The notes under the pieces are model-generated. The model had not been told where the DNA came from. It saw only the letters and a list, made by a program, of their open reading frames with translations, and did not search any database. From assembly GCA_964584665.1 (NCBI GenBank), contig CAZPAO010000001.1, forward strand, positions 1 through 64,000: DNA of 64,000 nucleotides. Direction: 5' to 3'. This document shows, piece after piece, positions 1-7,975 of this stretch (the first letter of the stretch is position 1; the number at the start of each line of letters is the position of its first letter). The position numbers and the translations under genes were made by a program. This DNA comes from DASUBN01 sp964584665. Its GTDB lineage: Bacteria; Pseudomonadota; Gammaproteobacteria; Natronospirales; REEB76.

Positions 1-392
1 CCAACTTCTACGCCCAGTACGCCTCCATCAAGCCCTGGATCCGCACCCAGTCGGCGCCGCCGGACCGGGAGCGGCTGCAGTCCAAGGATGAGCGCGAGAA
101 GCTGGACGGCCTCTACGAGTGCATCCTCTGTGCCTGTTGCTCCACCAGCTGCCCCAGCTACTGGTGGAACGGCGACCGTTACCTCGGGCCCGCCATCCTG
201 CTGCAGGCCTACCGCTGGATCGTGGACAGCCGCGACGAGGACACGGGCGAGCGCCTGGATGAGCTGGAGGATCCCTTCAAGCTCTATCGCTGCCATACCA
301 TCATGAACTGCGCCCGCACCTGCCCGAAGGGGCTCAACCCAGCCAAGGCCATCGCGGAGATCAAGAAACTTCTCGCGGCGCGCCAGCATTAA
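1..392 (+). CDS. sdhB: Succinate dehydrogenase iron-sulfur subunit, C-terminal part (5' end outside window)
   Basis: The reading frame is open from the left edge (first full codon at base 3) and stops with TAA at 390-392, giving about 129 C-terminal residues of a family of roughly 235-260. Two cysteine clusters are visible: CILCACCSTSCP, which ligates the [4Fe-4S] centre, and CHTIMNCARTCPKG, which completes the [3Fe-4S] and [4Fe-4S] sites near the quinone pocket. These are nearly identical to gammaproteobacterial SdhB. The protein passes electrons from the SdhA flavin to ubiquinone at the inner membrane (complex II). The downstream sdhE (6 bp gap) fits the end of an sdhCDAB-sdhE operon. Confidence 0.97.
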   Translation, partial: NFYAQYASIKPWIRTQSAPPDRERLQSKDEREKLDGLYECILCACCSTSCPSYWWNGDRYLGPAILLQAYRWIVDSRDEDTGERLDELEDPFKLYRCHTIMNCARTCPKGLNPAKAIAEIKKLLAARQH

Positions 393-398
393 GTCTGC

Positions 399-635
399 AT
401 GTCCGAGACGGCACACCTCAAATGGAAGTGCCGCCGTGGCATGAAAGAGCTGGATCTGCTGCTGGCGGCTTATCTAGATAACCGCTATCCCAGCGTTGGT
501 GCAGCGGAGCAGGGCGCTTTCCGGGAACTGCTGGACATGCAGGATCCTGAACTCTACGCCTACGTCATCGGGCGGGAGCGCCCCGCCACCGAGGAGCAAT
601 GCCGTGTCGTCGACGCCCTACGGCGAGCCCCTTGA
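399..635 (+). CDS. sdhE: FAD assembly factor SdhE
   Basis: A 78-residue protein, normal length for the SdhE/YgfY (DUF339) family. The family signature RRGMKELD lies at residues 12-19 (RGMxELD), the surface used to promote covalent flavinylation of SdhA. It begins 6 bp after the sdhB stop, so it is surely co-transcribed with the succinate dehydrogenase genes whose flavoprotein it matures. It acts in the cytosol. The 3' end overlaps the start of the ygfX-like gene, as in many gammaproteobacteria. Confidence 0.95.
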   Translation: MSETAHLKWKCRRGMKELDLLLAAYLDNRYPSVGAAEQGAFRELLDMQDPELYAYVIGRERPATEEQCRVVDALRRAP

Positions 636-1038
636 GCTGATCGTCCGGCCTTCGCGGCTGGTGTTGATGCTGCTCTGCTTCATGCACACCCTCGCCGCTC
701 TCGTCTGCGCGCCCCTGCCCATGCCCCTCGATTACCGCATCGGCCTCCTGCTCGCCATCTTCGGCGCCTTCGTCTGGAACCTGCGCACCTTCATGCAGCG
801 CACGCCGCGTCGCCTGCACTGGTCGGTGGAAGAGGGTTGGAGTCTCACGGACCGGCAGGGCGTTGAGCACGCGTTGAAGCCCTTGCCTGAGGCTTACATC
901 AGCAACTGGCTGGTGGTGGGCTATTTCAAGGATGAGGCGGGCAAGCGCCGGACCGTGATGCTGGCCCAGGATAGCGTGCGGTCAGAAGGTTTCCGCAGAT
1001 TGAAGGTCCTTTTGCGCTACGGCACACCGAAGAGCTGA
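604..1038 (+). CDS. ygfX: YgfX/CptA-type membrane protein
   Basis: About 144 residues from a GTG at 604; GGAG at 592-595 is well placed for this start, and a longer reading from 496 would run inside sdhE. Two adjacent hydrophobic segments (about residues 18-35 and 42-60) form a hairpin, followed by a soluble domain with a LHWSVEEGWSL stretch, the pattern of YgfX. In E. coli YgfX (CptA) is paired with SdhE and was described as an inner-membrane toxin acting on cytoskeletal proteins; whether that applies here is unknown. It overlaps sdhE by 32 bases, implying translational coupling. Its stop is one base from the convergent nadB stop. Confidence 0.75.
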   Translation: MSSTPYGEPLELIVRPSRLVLMLLCFMHTLAALVCAPLPMPLDYRIGLLLAIFGAFVWNLRTFMQRTPRRLHWSVEEGWSLTDRQGVEHALKPLPEAYISNWLVVGYFKDEAGKRRTVMLAQDSVRSEGFRRLKVLLRYGTPKS

Positions 1039-1039
1039 T

Positions 1040-2680
1040 TCAACTCTGCCAGTTCACCGACAGGGCGTTACCCGCGAAGTTGGGTGGGACGAGCACGGTA
1101 TTCTGCGGCACACGGCTCTTGTCAGCTTCCGGGTAGTCAAGGGTGTAGTGCAGGCCGCGGCTCTCGCGCCGGCGCTGCGCCGACTGGATGATGAGTCCCG
1201 CCACCAGGGTCAGGTTGCGCAGCTCGATCTGGTCCGCGGTGATGCGGAAATTTCCGTAGTACTCCTCGATCTCATGCTGCAGCAGCACCATGCGGGAGAG
1301 CGCCCGCTTCAGGCGCTTGTCGGTGCGCACGATGCCCACGTAGTCCCACATGAAATGGCGCAGCTCGCTCCAGTTGTGTGACACCACCACTTCCTCGTCC
1401 GAGTCCGTCACGCGGCTCTCGTCCCAGGCTGGCAGCTTGTCCGGCAACGGCGCGCCGGAGCCATGGGCCGCGATGTCCGCCGCGGCAGCGAAACCGAACA
1501 CGATGCACTCCAAGAGCGAGTTGCTGGCCATGCGGTTGGCGCCGTGCAGGCCGGTGAAGGCGGTCTCGCCGATGGCGTAGAGGCCCGGCAGGTCGGTGCG
1601 GCCCTTCAGGTCCGTGAGCACGCCGCCGCAGGTGTAATGGGCCGCCGGCACCACCGGGATCGGGCCCTTGGCCATGTCGTAGCCGTACTCGAGGCAGCGG
1701 GCGTAGATGGTGGGGAAGTGCTCGCGGATGAATTCCGCGGGCCGGTGGCTGATGTCCAGCAGCACGTGGTCCGAACCGAGGCGCTTCATCTCGTGGTCGA
1801 TGGCACGGGCCACGATGTCACGGGGTGCGAGTTCGGCACGCTTGTCGAAGCGCTGCATGAAGGGTGTGCCATCCGGCAACAGCAACCTGCCGCCTTCACC
1901 GCGCACGGCTTCCGAGATGAGGAAGGACTTGGCGTGCGGATGGTAGAGGCAGGTGGGGTGGAACTGCATGAACTCCATGTTCCCCATGCGGCAGCCGGCG
2001 CGCCAGGCCATGGCGATGCCGTCGCCGGTGGAGCCGTCCGGGTTGCTGGTGTAGAGGTACACCTTATTGGCGCCGCCGGTGGCGAGCACCACGTGGCGCG
2101 CTGCCACGGTCTTCACCTTCTGCTTGCGCTTGTCCAGGAGGTAGGCGCCGTAACAGCGCGAGTCGGGCAGTCCCAGCTTCGTCGCGGTGATGAGATCCAC
2201 CGCCACGTGCTCCTCCAGCAGCGTCACATTGGAGCGCTTGCGCACCAGCTGTTCGAGGGTCGTCTCGATGGCTCGGCCGGTGGCGTCGGCCGCGTGCACC
2301 ACGCGCCGGTGGCTATGGCCGCCTTCGCGGGTGAGGTGATAGGCGCCGGGGTCGCGGCTCTCCTCGTCGCGGGTGAACTGCACGCCCTGTTCGATGAGCC
2401 AGCGGATGCACTCCGGGCCCTGTTCCACCACGTAACGGACCGTGGCGGGGGTGGAGAGGCCTGCGCCTGCGTTGAGCGTGTCCTCGATGTGGGACTGGAT
2501 GGAGTCCGCCTCGTCCAGCACCGCGGAGATGCCGCCTTGGGCATAGAGGGTGCTGCCCTCCGTCAGGGGGCCCTTGGATACCAGGCCGACCCGCAGGGAT
2601 GCGGGCAGGCGCAGGGCCAGGGTGAGCCCGGCCGCGCCGCTGCCGATGATGAGTACGTCGTAGGAAGCCGTCTGCGCCAT
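1040..2680 (-). CDS. nadB: L-aspartate oxidase (quinolinate synthase B)
   Basis: 546 residues, close to the usual 535-545. The N-terminal GSGAAGLTLAL is the FAD dinucleotide-binding loop. Further family motifs are TGGANKVYLYTSNP, the active-site region around HPTCLYHP, and ANRMASNSLLECIVFG in the flavin domain, which is diagnostic of NadB over SdhA or fumarate reductase. The enzyme oxidises L-aspartate to iminoaspartate, the first step of de novo NAD synthesis with NadA. The gene is divergent from rpoE, the same arrangement as in E. coli. An AAGGGCAAG just upstream is a possible ribosome binding site. Confidence 0.97.
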   Translation of the reverse strand: MAQTASYDVLIIGSGAAGLTLALRLPASLRVGLVSKGPLTEGSTLYAQGGISAVLDEADSIQSHIEDTLNAGAGLSTPATVRYVVEQGPECIRWLIEQGVQFTRDEESRDPGAYHLTREGGHSHRRVVHAADATGRAIETTLEQLVRKRSNVTLLEEHVAVDLITATKLGLPDSRCYGAYLLDKRKQKVKTVAARHVVLATGGANKVYLYTSNPDGSTGDGIAMAWRAGCRMGNMEFMQFHPTCLYHPHAKSFLISEAVRGEGGRLLLPDGTPFMQRFDKRAELAPRDIVARAIDHEMKRLGSDHVLLDISHRPAEFIREHFPTIYARCLEYGYDMAKGPIPVVPAAHYTCGGVLTDLKGRTDLPGLYAIGETAFTGLHGANRMASNSLLECIVFGFAAAADIAAHGSGAPLPDKLPAWDESRVTDSDEEVVVSHNWSELRHFMWDYVGIVRTDKRLKRALSRMVLLQHEIEEYYGNFRITADQIELRNLTLVAGLIIQSAQRRRESRGLHYTLDYPEADKSRVPQNTVLVPPNFAGNALSVNWQS

Positions 2681-2789
2681 GTCTTGCCCTTCGGGGCCCG
2701 CCGGCCCCGGGAGGGGCTGCTAGACTTAGCGGGCGGGGGCCCAAGGGCCCCAGGAGGACGCGAAATATACTCGCATCCCCCTGTCCTGG

Positions 2790-2817
2790 CGAACTTTTTC
2801 CCCAGCAGGCTGTCTAT
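2790..2817 (+). promoter_or_regulatory. Candidate sigma-E (AlgU-type) promoter of rpoE
   Basis: CGAACTT (2790-2796), a 16-base spacer and TCTAT (2813-2817) resemble the RpoE consensus GGAACTT-N16-TCTGA. Initiation would be near 2822-2824, leaving a very short leader before ATG 2830 or 2836. Autoregulation of rpoE is well known in the family; use of this site here is inferred from sequence only. Confidence 0.55.
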
Positions 2818-2829
2818 GAGCCATAGACC

Positions 2830-3438
2830 ATGAACATGCCCAGGCCCATCGTCGATCTTGAGCCTGGCAAGGCCGATGCCGACCAGGTACTGGTGCGGCG
2901 TGTGCAGCGTGGCGACAAGGCTGCCTTCGACGTTCTGGTGCGCAAGTACCAGCACAAGATCGTGAAGCTGGTCACACGCTACGTGCATGACAGCACCGAG
3001 GCTTTGGACGTCTCCCAGGAGGCCTTCATCAAGGCCTACCGGGCGATACACGGGTTCCGCGGAGACAGCGCGTTCTACACCTGGCTCTACCGGATCGCCA
3101 TCAATACGGCCAAGAACCACCTCGTGGCGGAGGGCCGCCGGCCGATGGAACACGGCATGGACCTGCAGGATCCGGAGCAGTATGAGCTGCAAGCCCGGTT
3201 GCGGGACGGGGACACCCCCGAGCGCCTGCTGCTCACGGACGAGATCCAGCGCACGGTGGAGGCGGCCATCGCCGAACTGCCGGAGGACCTGCGCACGGCC
3301 ATCGTGCTGCGTGAGCTGGAAGGCATGAGCTACGAGCAGATCGCCGAGACCATGGCCTGTCCCGTGGGCACGGTGCGATCGAGGATATTCCGGGCCCGCG
3401 AGGCGATAGACGCCAAGCTGAAGCCCTTATTGGACTGA
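2830..3438 (+). CDS. rpoE: RNA polymerase sigma factor RpoE (sigma-E/AlgU)
   Basis: 202 residues, ECF sigma factor size. Region 2 (about residues 25-95) contains DVSQEAFIKAYRAI and the FRGDSAFYTWLYRIA stretch. Region 4 (about 140-195) contains LPEDLRTAIVLRELEGMSY followed by the helix-turn-helix IAETMACPVGTVRSRIFRAR. These match the RpoE/AlgU subfamily that controls the envelope stress response. The gene is followed after 16 bp by its anti-sigma factor. The start is either ATG 2830 or ATG 2836; the second matches the usual N-terminal length slightly better. Confidence 0.96.
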   Translation: MNMPRPIVDLEPGKADADQVLVRRVQRGDKAAFDVLVRKYQHKIVKLVTRYVHDSTEALDVSQEAFIKAYRAIHGFRGDSAFYTWLYRIAINTAKNHLVAEGRRPMEHGMDLQDPEQYELQARLRDGDTPERLLLTDEIQRTVEAAIAELPEDLRTAIVLRELEGMSYEQIAETMACPVGTVRSRIFRAREAIDAKLKPLLD

Positions 3439-3454
3439 TGACGAGAGAGCCACG

Positions 3455-4060
3455 ATGACCCAGAAGCTGCGCGAACAGATCTCGGCCCTGGCCGACCACG
3501 AACTCCCCGAAGGCGAGCACGAGCTGCTGCTGCGCCGTTTCACCGTGGAGAAGTCCTTGCGCCTGCACTGGGAGCGCTACCACCTGATCGGTTCTGCCCT
3601 GCGCAAGGAGTTGCCGCCGGTGGACACCCGCGGCTTCGCCGACCGGATCATGGCCGCGCTCTCGGATGAACCGCTGCCGGCGGCTCCGCCGGTGAAGCTC
3701 ATGGATAAGCTGCTGCGGGCCACTGCGGGGCTCGCCATCGCCGCCTCGGTGGCGGTGCTGGCCATCGTGGGCCTGAAGCACGGCGGTGCCCACCCGGGTG
3801 CGAATCCCGGCGAGATCGTCCCGAACTCCGTGGCCGTCGGCGAGACCTCGCCGGTGGACCTCATGAACGATGCGGACTGGAGCGGCCAGCAGGTCCCGGT
3901 GCATGCCTCATTGGACGGCGCCTTGGTGGATCAGGAGGGCGCAAGCCCGCTCGGCACCCATACCCTGCAGTCCCACCGCTATCCGCCCCGCTTGGTGCCG
4001 GATGAGGCGGAGAGGGCCCGGAAAGACGCCGCAGCCCATAAGCCCCCCCGCCAGTACTAG
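3455..4060 (+). CDS. rseA: Anti-sigma-E factor RseA/MucA-like
   Basis: 201 residues. Residues 1-60 form the RseA N-terminal domain that clamps the sigma factor: ISALADHELPEGEHELLLRR, then LHWERYHLIGSALR. A single hydrophobic segment at about 88-107 (AGLAIAASVAVLAIVGL) anchors it in the inner membrane, leaving a periplasmic tail of roughly 90 residues. The position directly after rpoE supports the role: it holds RpoE inactive until regulated proteolysis under envelope stress. The periplasmic half is low in recognisable motifs, and no rseB/mucB follows, so the signal input may differ from the E. coli scheme. Confidence 0.9.
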   Translation: MTQKLREQISALADHELPEGEHELLLRRFTVEKSLRLHWERYHLIGSALRKELPPVDTRGFADRIMAALSDEPLPAAPPVKLMDKLLRATAGLAIAASVAVLAIVGLKHGGAHPGANPGEIVPNSVAVGETSPVDLMNDADWSGQQVPVHASLDGALVDQEGASPLGTHTLQSHRYPPRLVPDEAERARKDAAAHKPPRQY

Positions 4061-4114
4061 CCTCCCGGGCCGCTATTGCGGCGGGCCAGGGCATCCACCA
4101 CAATCCTGGCTCCT

Positions 4115-4780
4115 ATGGGAGCCTCCAGACTATTCCTGGCAGCATGCGTAGCCTGCATCCTCGGGGTGCCGACGACGGGTCTATGCGCCCCCGGTTCCCC
4201 CCGTACGACCATGCCAGCCCCCCTGTCCGCATCCGACCTGCCCGCTCATCCGGGCGTGAAGACCGGACATGCTTCCACTGCGCCGCAGTACGGCGATGAG
4301 CCGGGCGACATGCCCATGACTCCGGCCCCTTATCGCAGCGGCAGCCGTAGCCATGCCACCGAGAACGGGCAGGGCAACACCGCTGATTCCGACGATCGCA
4401 GCCACCTGCGCAGCCAGTACACCGCCCATTCGGCGGTGCTGGATACCCTGGGTAGCGTGCACGATGGCGGCGACAGCGCGGGCGGCAGCGATGCCCAGGG
4501 TCTGGGTCTCGCGCTGCGGCCCCTCACCGATGCGGAACGCCAGGCCTTCGCCGTGGATGCGGGCGGTCTGGTGGTCACCGGGGTGTCCCCGGGCCTAGGC
4601 ATGCGTGCCGGGTTCCATCTGGGTGACGTGGTGCTGATGCTGGATGGCGTGGATGTCACCAGCACCGACCAGTTCTACAAGCTCACCCAGCAACTTCCCC
4701 ATGACCGTCCGGTGCCTGTCCTGGTGCGGCGGCCGGGCAGCAACCTCTTCCTGCCGCTGGGCGCCCCGGCCCACCGGTGA
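4115..4780 (+). CDS. Exported protein with a single C-terminal PDZ domain
   Basis: ATG 4115 gives a convincing signal peptide (MGASRLFLAACVACILGVPT, cleavage about residue 25) on a 221-residue product; the upstream in-frame ATG at 4076 would add 13 residues and spoil it. Residues 25-125 are a low-complexity linker rich in Pro, Ser, His and Gly. The last 90 residues resemble the second PDZ domain of DegP/MucD proteases (GLVVTGVSPGLGMRAGFHLG, then GDVVLMLDGVDV). No His-Asp-Ser protease domain is present. It sits where MucD/DegP or RseB is often found, so a role in sensing or relaying periplasmic stress to RseA is an inference. Confidence 0.7.
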   Translation: MGASRLFLAACVACILGVPTTGLCAPGSPRTTMPAPLSASDLPAHPGVKTGHASTAPQYGDEPGDMPMTPAPYRSGSRSHATENGQGNTADSDDRSHLRSQYTAHSAVLDTLGSVHDGGDSAGGSDAQGLGLALRPLTDAERQAFAVDAGGLVVTGVSPGLGMRAGFHLGDVVLMLDGVDVTSTDQFYKLTQQLPHDRPVPVLVRRPGSNLFLPLGAPAHR

Positions 4781-5025
4781 CCGGACTCACGCTCTACCAC
4801 CGTCCGGGCTGCCACCTCTGCGAACAGATGCTCGCGGCCATCTACGTCACCTACGGTGACGAGGTGGAGATCTCCCTGGTGGACGTGGACTCGGATCCCG
4901 CCCTGAAGCAGCGCTATGGCAGCCGCGTCCCAGTGCTGGCGGCAGGGGAGCAGTTCATCTGTGAGGCACGCCTGGATGAAGGCGCCCTGGACGCCTATTT
5001 CCAGCATAAGGCCGGCCTCGCCTGA
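4777..5025 (+). CDS. Glutaredoxin-like protein (DUF836)
   Basis: 82 residues with a thioredoxin-fold pattern: LTLYHRPGCHLCEQM, where CHLC is a CxxC redox pair at residues 13-16, then a beta strand ISLVDVD, and the cis-proline element SRVPVL. This is the DUF836/glutaredoxin 2-like family of small cytosolic thiol proteins of unproven substrate. It starts with a GTG overlapping the stop of the PDZ gene (GTGA), so it is translationally coupled to the sigma-E operon. A strong hairpin terminator follows 30 bp later, closing the operon. Confidence 0.8.
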   Translation: MTGLTLYHRPGCHLCEQMLAAIYVTYGDEVEISLVDVDSDPALKQRYGSRVPVLAAGEQFICEARLDEGALDAYFQHKAGLA

Positions 5026-5054
5026 CATAGTTTGCCGCTTCGCTCCCGATTCTA

Positions 5055-5083
5055 GGAAAAAGCCCCGTCCAGGGGCTTTTTCC
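5055..5083 (+). terminator. Rho-independent terminator closing the rpoE operon
   Basis: Perfect 12-bp inverted repeat: GGAAAAAGCCCC (5055-5066), loop GTCCA, and GGGGCTTTTTCC (5072-5083). The T5 run lies in the 3' arm. It lies 30 bp after the DUF836 stop. Confidence 0.88.
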
Positions 5084-5125
5084 AGCGCCGAATCCGGTGC
5101 AGGCCCGGGCTCAACGCGGATTCAG

Positions 5126-5169
5126 AGGGCGATACGTCCCTGTATCGCCCTATCTCGAACCGCTATAAT
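5126..5169 (+). promoter_or_regulatory. lepA promoter with overlapping inverted repeat
   Basis: A perfect TATAAT at 5164-5169 gives a predicted start near 5176. A perfect 10-bp inverted repeat, AGGGCGATAC (5126-5135) and GTATCGCCCT (5142-5151) separated by 6 bases, occupies the place of the -35 box, for which no good hexamer is seen. This geometry suits an operator or an activator site centred near -37. The transcript would have a leader of about 140 nt before lepA. Confidence 0.5.
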
Positions 5170-5317
5170 GCGCTGTCCCGGAAGGTCTTTTAGGCCTTTG
5201 CGGGTATGACGGGGCCCTACCTGAATATATAGGGGCCTGCCCGGCTTCCAGGCGACCACCTCCGGCGTCCGAAAAGCTCACCCGAATCCAAGCGAAAAGA
5301 CCGGCCCGCCCGTGGAC

Positions 5318-7111
5318 ATGCAGCGCATCCGCAATTTCTCCATCATCGCTCACATCGACCACGGCAAATCCACGCTCGCCGACCGCTTCATCCAGCTCTG
5401 CGGCGGCCTGGAGGCGCGCGAGATGGAGGAGCAGGTGCTGGACTCGAACCCCATCGAACGCGAGCGCGGCATCACCATCAAGGCCCAGAGCGTCTCGCTG
5501 CGCTTCAAGTCCAAGGACGGCCAGCAGTATCAGCTCAACTTCATCGACACTCCTGGCCACGTGGACTTCTCCTACGAAGTGTCCCGCTCCCTTGCCGCCT
5601 GCGAGGGCGCGCTGCTGGTAGTGGATGCTTCCCAGGGCGTCGAGGCCCAGAGCGTCGCCAACTGCTACACGGCGCTCGATCAGGGTCTGGAAGTGATGCC
5701 GGTGCTGAACAAGATCGACTTGCCCAACGCCGAGCCGGACAAGGTGGCGGAGGAGATCGAGGAGATCATCGGCATCGGCGCCACCGACGCGGTGCGGGTC
5801 AGCGCCAAGACCGGCTTGGGCGTACCGGATTTGCTGGAAGAGCTGGTCAAGCGCATCCCGCCCCCCAAAGGTGACCCCAACGGTCCCTTGCAGGCGCTCA
5901 TCATCGATTCATGGTTCGATAACTTCGTGGGCGTGGTCTCGCTGGTGCGCGTGATGAACGGCAGCCTGAAGCCGCGCCAGAAGCTCCTGGTGATGTCCAC
6001 CGGACGTGCGCATGAGGTGGATCGGGTGGGTATCTTCACCCCCAAGATGAGTGACACCGCCTTGCTCAGCGCCGGCGACGTAGGCTACGTCATCGCCGGT
6101 ATCCGTGAGATCGACGGTGCGCCGGTGGGCGACACCTTCACTACCTCCGACCGGCCCTGCGCCACACCGCTGCCGGGATTCAAGCAGGTGCAGCCGCGCG
6201 TGTTCGCCGGCATGTTCCCCATCAGTTCCGACGATTACGAGAATTTCCGCGAAGCGCTGCGCAAGCTGCGCTTGAACGACTCGGCGCTGCACTTCGAGCC
6301 GGAGACCTCCACCGCGCTCGGCTTCGGCTTCCGCTGCGGCTTCCTCGGCATGCTGCACATGGAGATCGTGCAGGAGCGGCTGGAGCGTGAGTACAACCTC
6401 AACCTCATCACCACCGCGCCCACGGTGATCTATGAGGTACTCACCACCTCAGGCGAGACGCTGTTCGTCGACAACCCGTCGAAGCTGCCGCAAGTGGACC
6501 GCATCGACGAGGTACGCGAACCCATCATCACCGCCAACATCCTGGTGCCGCAGGAATACGTGGGTAACGTGATGACCCTGTGCCAGGAGAAGCGCGGGGT
6601 GCAGAAGAAGATGCTGTACCACGGCAGCCAGGTGGCCATGGCCTACGAGATGCCGCTCAACGAAGTCGTGATGGACTTCTTCGACCGCCTCAAGTCCTCC
6701 AGCCGCGGCTACGCCTCCTTCGACTACGTGTTCGAGCGTTTCCAGGCGGCGCCCCTGGTGAAGCTGGACCTGCTCATCAACGGCGACCGGGTGGACGCGC
6801 TCTCGCTCATCGTGCACAAGGACAGCGCTTACGTGCGCGGTCGCGACCTGTGCGAGAAGATGCAGGAGCTGATCCCGCGCCAGATGTTCGAGGTGGCGGT
6901 GCAGGCCGCCATCGGCTCGCACATCATCGCGCGGACTTCCGTGAAGGCCTTGCGCAAGAACGTCACCGCCAAGTGCTACGGTGGCGACATCACGCGCAAG
7001 CGCAAGCTGCTGGAGAAGCAGAAAGAAGGCAAGAAGCGCATGAAGCAGATCGGCACGGTTGAGATCCCGCAGGAGGCTTTCCTCGCGGTGCTCCACGTCG
7101 GCAAGAAATGA
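5318..7111 (+). CDS. lepA: Elongation factor 4 (LepA), back-translocating GTPase
   Basis: About 597 residues, full length. The G1 motif AHIDHGKSTLADR is near the N-terminus, followed by ERGITIKAQ (switch I), DTPGHVDF (G3) and NKIDLP (G4). The LepA-specific C-terminal domain ends in AKCYGGDITRKRKLLEKQK and the basic tail GKKRMKQIG. ATG 5318 gives MQRIRNFSIIAHIDHG, matching the family start; GTG 5312 is a two-codon longer alternative. LepA binds ribosomes, and in E. coli is also encoded just upstream of lepB. The next gene, lepB, starts 23 bp later. Confidence 0.98.
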   Translation: MQRIRNFSIIAHIDHGKSTLADRFIQLCGGLEAREMEEQVLDSNPIERERGITIKAQSVSLRFKSKDGQQYQLNFIDTPGHVDFSYEVSRSLAACEGALLVVDASQGVEAQSVANCYTALDQGLEVMPVLNKIDLPNAEPDKVAEEIEEIIGIGATDAVRVSAKTGLGVPDLLEELVKRIPPPKGDPNGPLQALIIDSWFDNFVGVVSLVRVMNGSLKPRQKLLVMSTGRAHEVDRVGIFTPKMSDTALLSAGDVGYVIAGIREIDGAPVGDTFTTSDRPCATPLPGFKQVQPRVFAGMFPISSDDYENFREALRKLRLNDSALHFEPETSTALGFGFRCGFLGMLHMEIVQERLEREYNLNLITTAPTVIYEVLTTSGETLFVDNPSKLPQVDRIDEVREPIITANILVPQEYVGNVMTLCQEKRGVQKKMLYHGSQVAMAYEMPLNEVVMDFFDRLKSSSRGYASFDYVFERFQAAPLVKLDLLINGDRVDALSLIVHKDSAYVRGRDLCEKMQELIPRQMFEVAVQAAIGSHIIARTSVKALRKNVTAKCYGGDITRKRKLLEKQKEGKKRMKQIGTVEIPQEAFLAVLHVGKK

Positions 7112-7134
7112 CCCTCACCTAGGGGAATCCGAGA

Positions 7135-7935
7135 ATGCATTTCGATTTCGAAGCGATCCTGACCCTCGCCACCGCGCTCACCGGGCTGGTGTGGCTGGTA
7201 GATGCCCTGTACTTCGCCAAGCGCCGCCACGCTGCCGCACCCATCGTGTCGGAAGGCGGCGAGGCGGTGGTGCCGCGGGAACCCATCGTGGTGGACTATT
7301 CCAAGTCCTTCTTCCCGGTGATCCTGCTGGTGCTGGTGCTGCGTTCCTTCCTGGCGGAACCGTTCCACATCCCGTCGTCCTCGATGGTGCCGACGCTGCT
7401 GGTGGGCGACTTCATCCTGGTGAACAAATACGACTACGGCTTCCGCCTGCCGGTACTGCACACCAAACTCATCCCGGTGGGGGAGCCAAAGCGTGGCGAT
7501 GTGGTGGTGTTCCGCTACCCCGGCGACCCCAGCGAGGACTTCATCAAGCGCATCGTGGGCCTGCCGGGCGACCATATTGTCTATCGGGATAAAACGCTGT
7601 ATATCAATGGCGTCGTCATGGCCAAGGATGCCCTCGGTCCCTACAGCGGCCCCGACGCGGATACGGAAGGCTCGGAGCTGGCGCGTGAGCATCTGGGGCC
7701 CATGACCCACGAGCTGCTCACGGTCCCCGGCCGTTTCGGCAACGAAGGGGAATGGACCGTGCCGGAAGGAGAGTACTTCGCCATGGGCGATAACCGGGAC
7801 AACAGCAACGACAGCCGTTACTGGGGTTTCGTCCCGGAAGCGAATCTGGTGGGCAGGGCCTTCTTCATCTGGATGAACATAGACGCGTTCGGCAACAAGG
7901 CCCTGTGGCACCGCGTCGGCAGCGTGATCCACTGA
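7135..7935 (+). CDS. lepB: Signal peptidase I
   Basis: 266 residues. Two N-terminal membrane segments (about residues 5-25 and 58-73) precede the periplasmic catalytic domain. The nucleophile is in PSSSMVPTL (Ser83), and the general base Lys138 is in FIKRIVGLPGD. The box GDNRDNSNDSRYWGFVP is present near the C-terminus. It cleaves signal peptides of exported proteins at the inner membrane. AGGGGA upstream of ATG 7135 can serve as ribosome binding site. Position between lepA and a DUF4845 gene plus rnc is conserved in gammaproteobacteria. Confidence 0.97.
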   Translation: MHFDFEAILTLATALTGLVWLVDALYFAKRRHAAAPIVSEGGEAVVPREPIVVDYSKSFFPVILLVLVLRSFLAEPFHIPSSSMVPTLLVGDFILVNKYDYGFRLPVLHTKLIPVGEPKRGDVVVFRYPGDPSEDFIKRIVGLPGDHIVYRDKTLYINGVVMAKDALGPYSGPDADTEGSELAREHLGPMTHELLTVPGRFGNEGEWTVPEGEYFAMGDNRDNSNDSRYWGFVPEANLVGRAFFIWMNIDAFGNKALWHRVGSVIH

Positions 7936-7975
7936 CAACTGACAGCACGGCATGTGCCGCGCCCTGGAGAGAACG

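Noticed and set aside
1463..2833. 456-codon open frame antisense to nadB
   Set aside because: GC-rich shadow frame; composition is rich in Gly, Ala, His and Val with no family motifs, while nadB on the other strand is clearly real.
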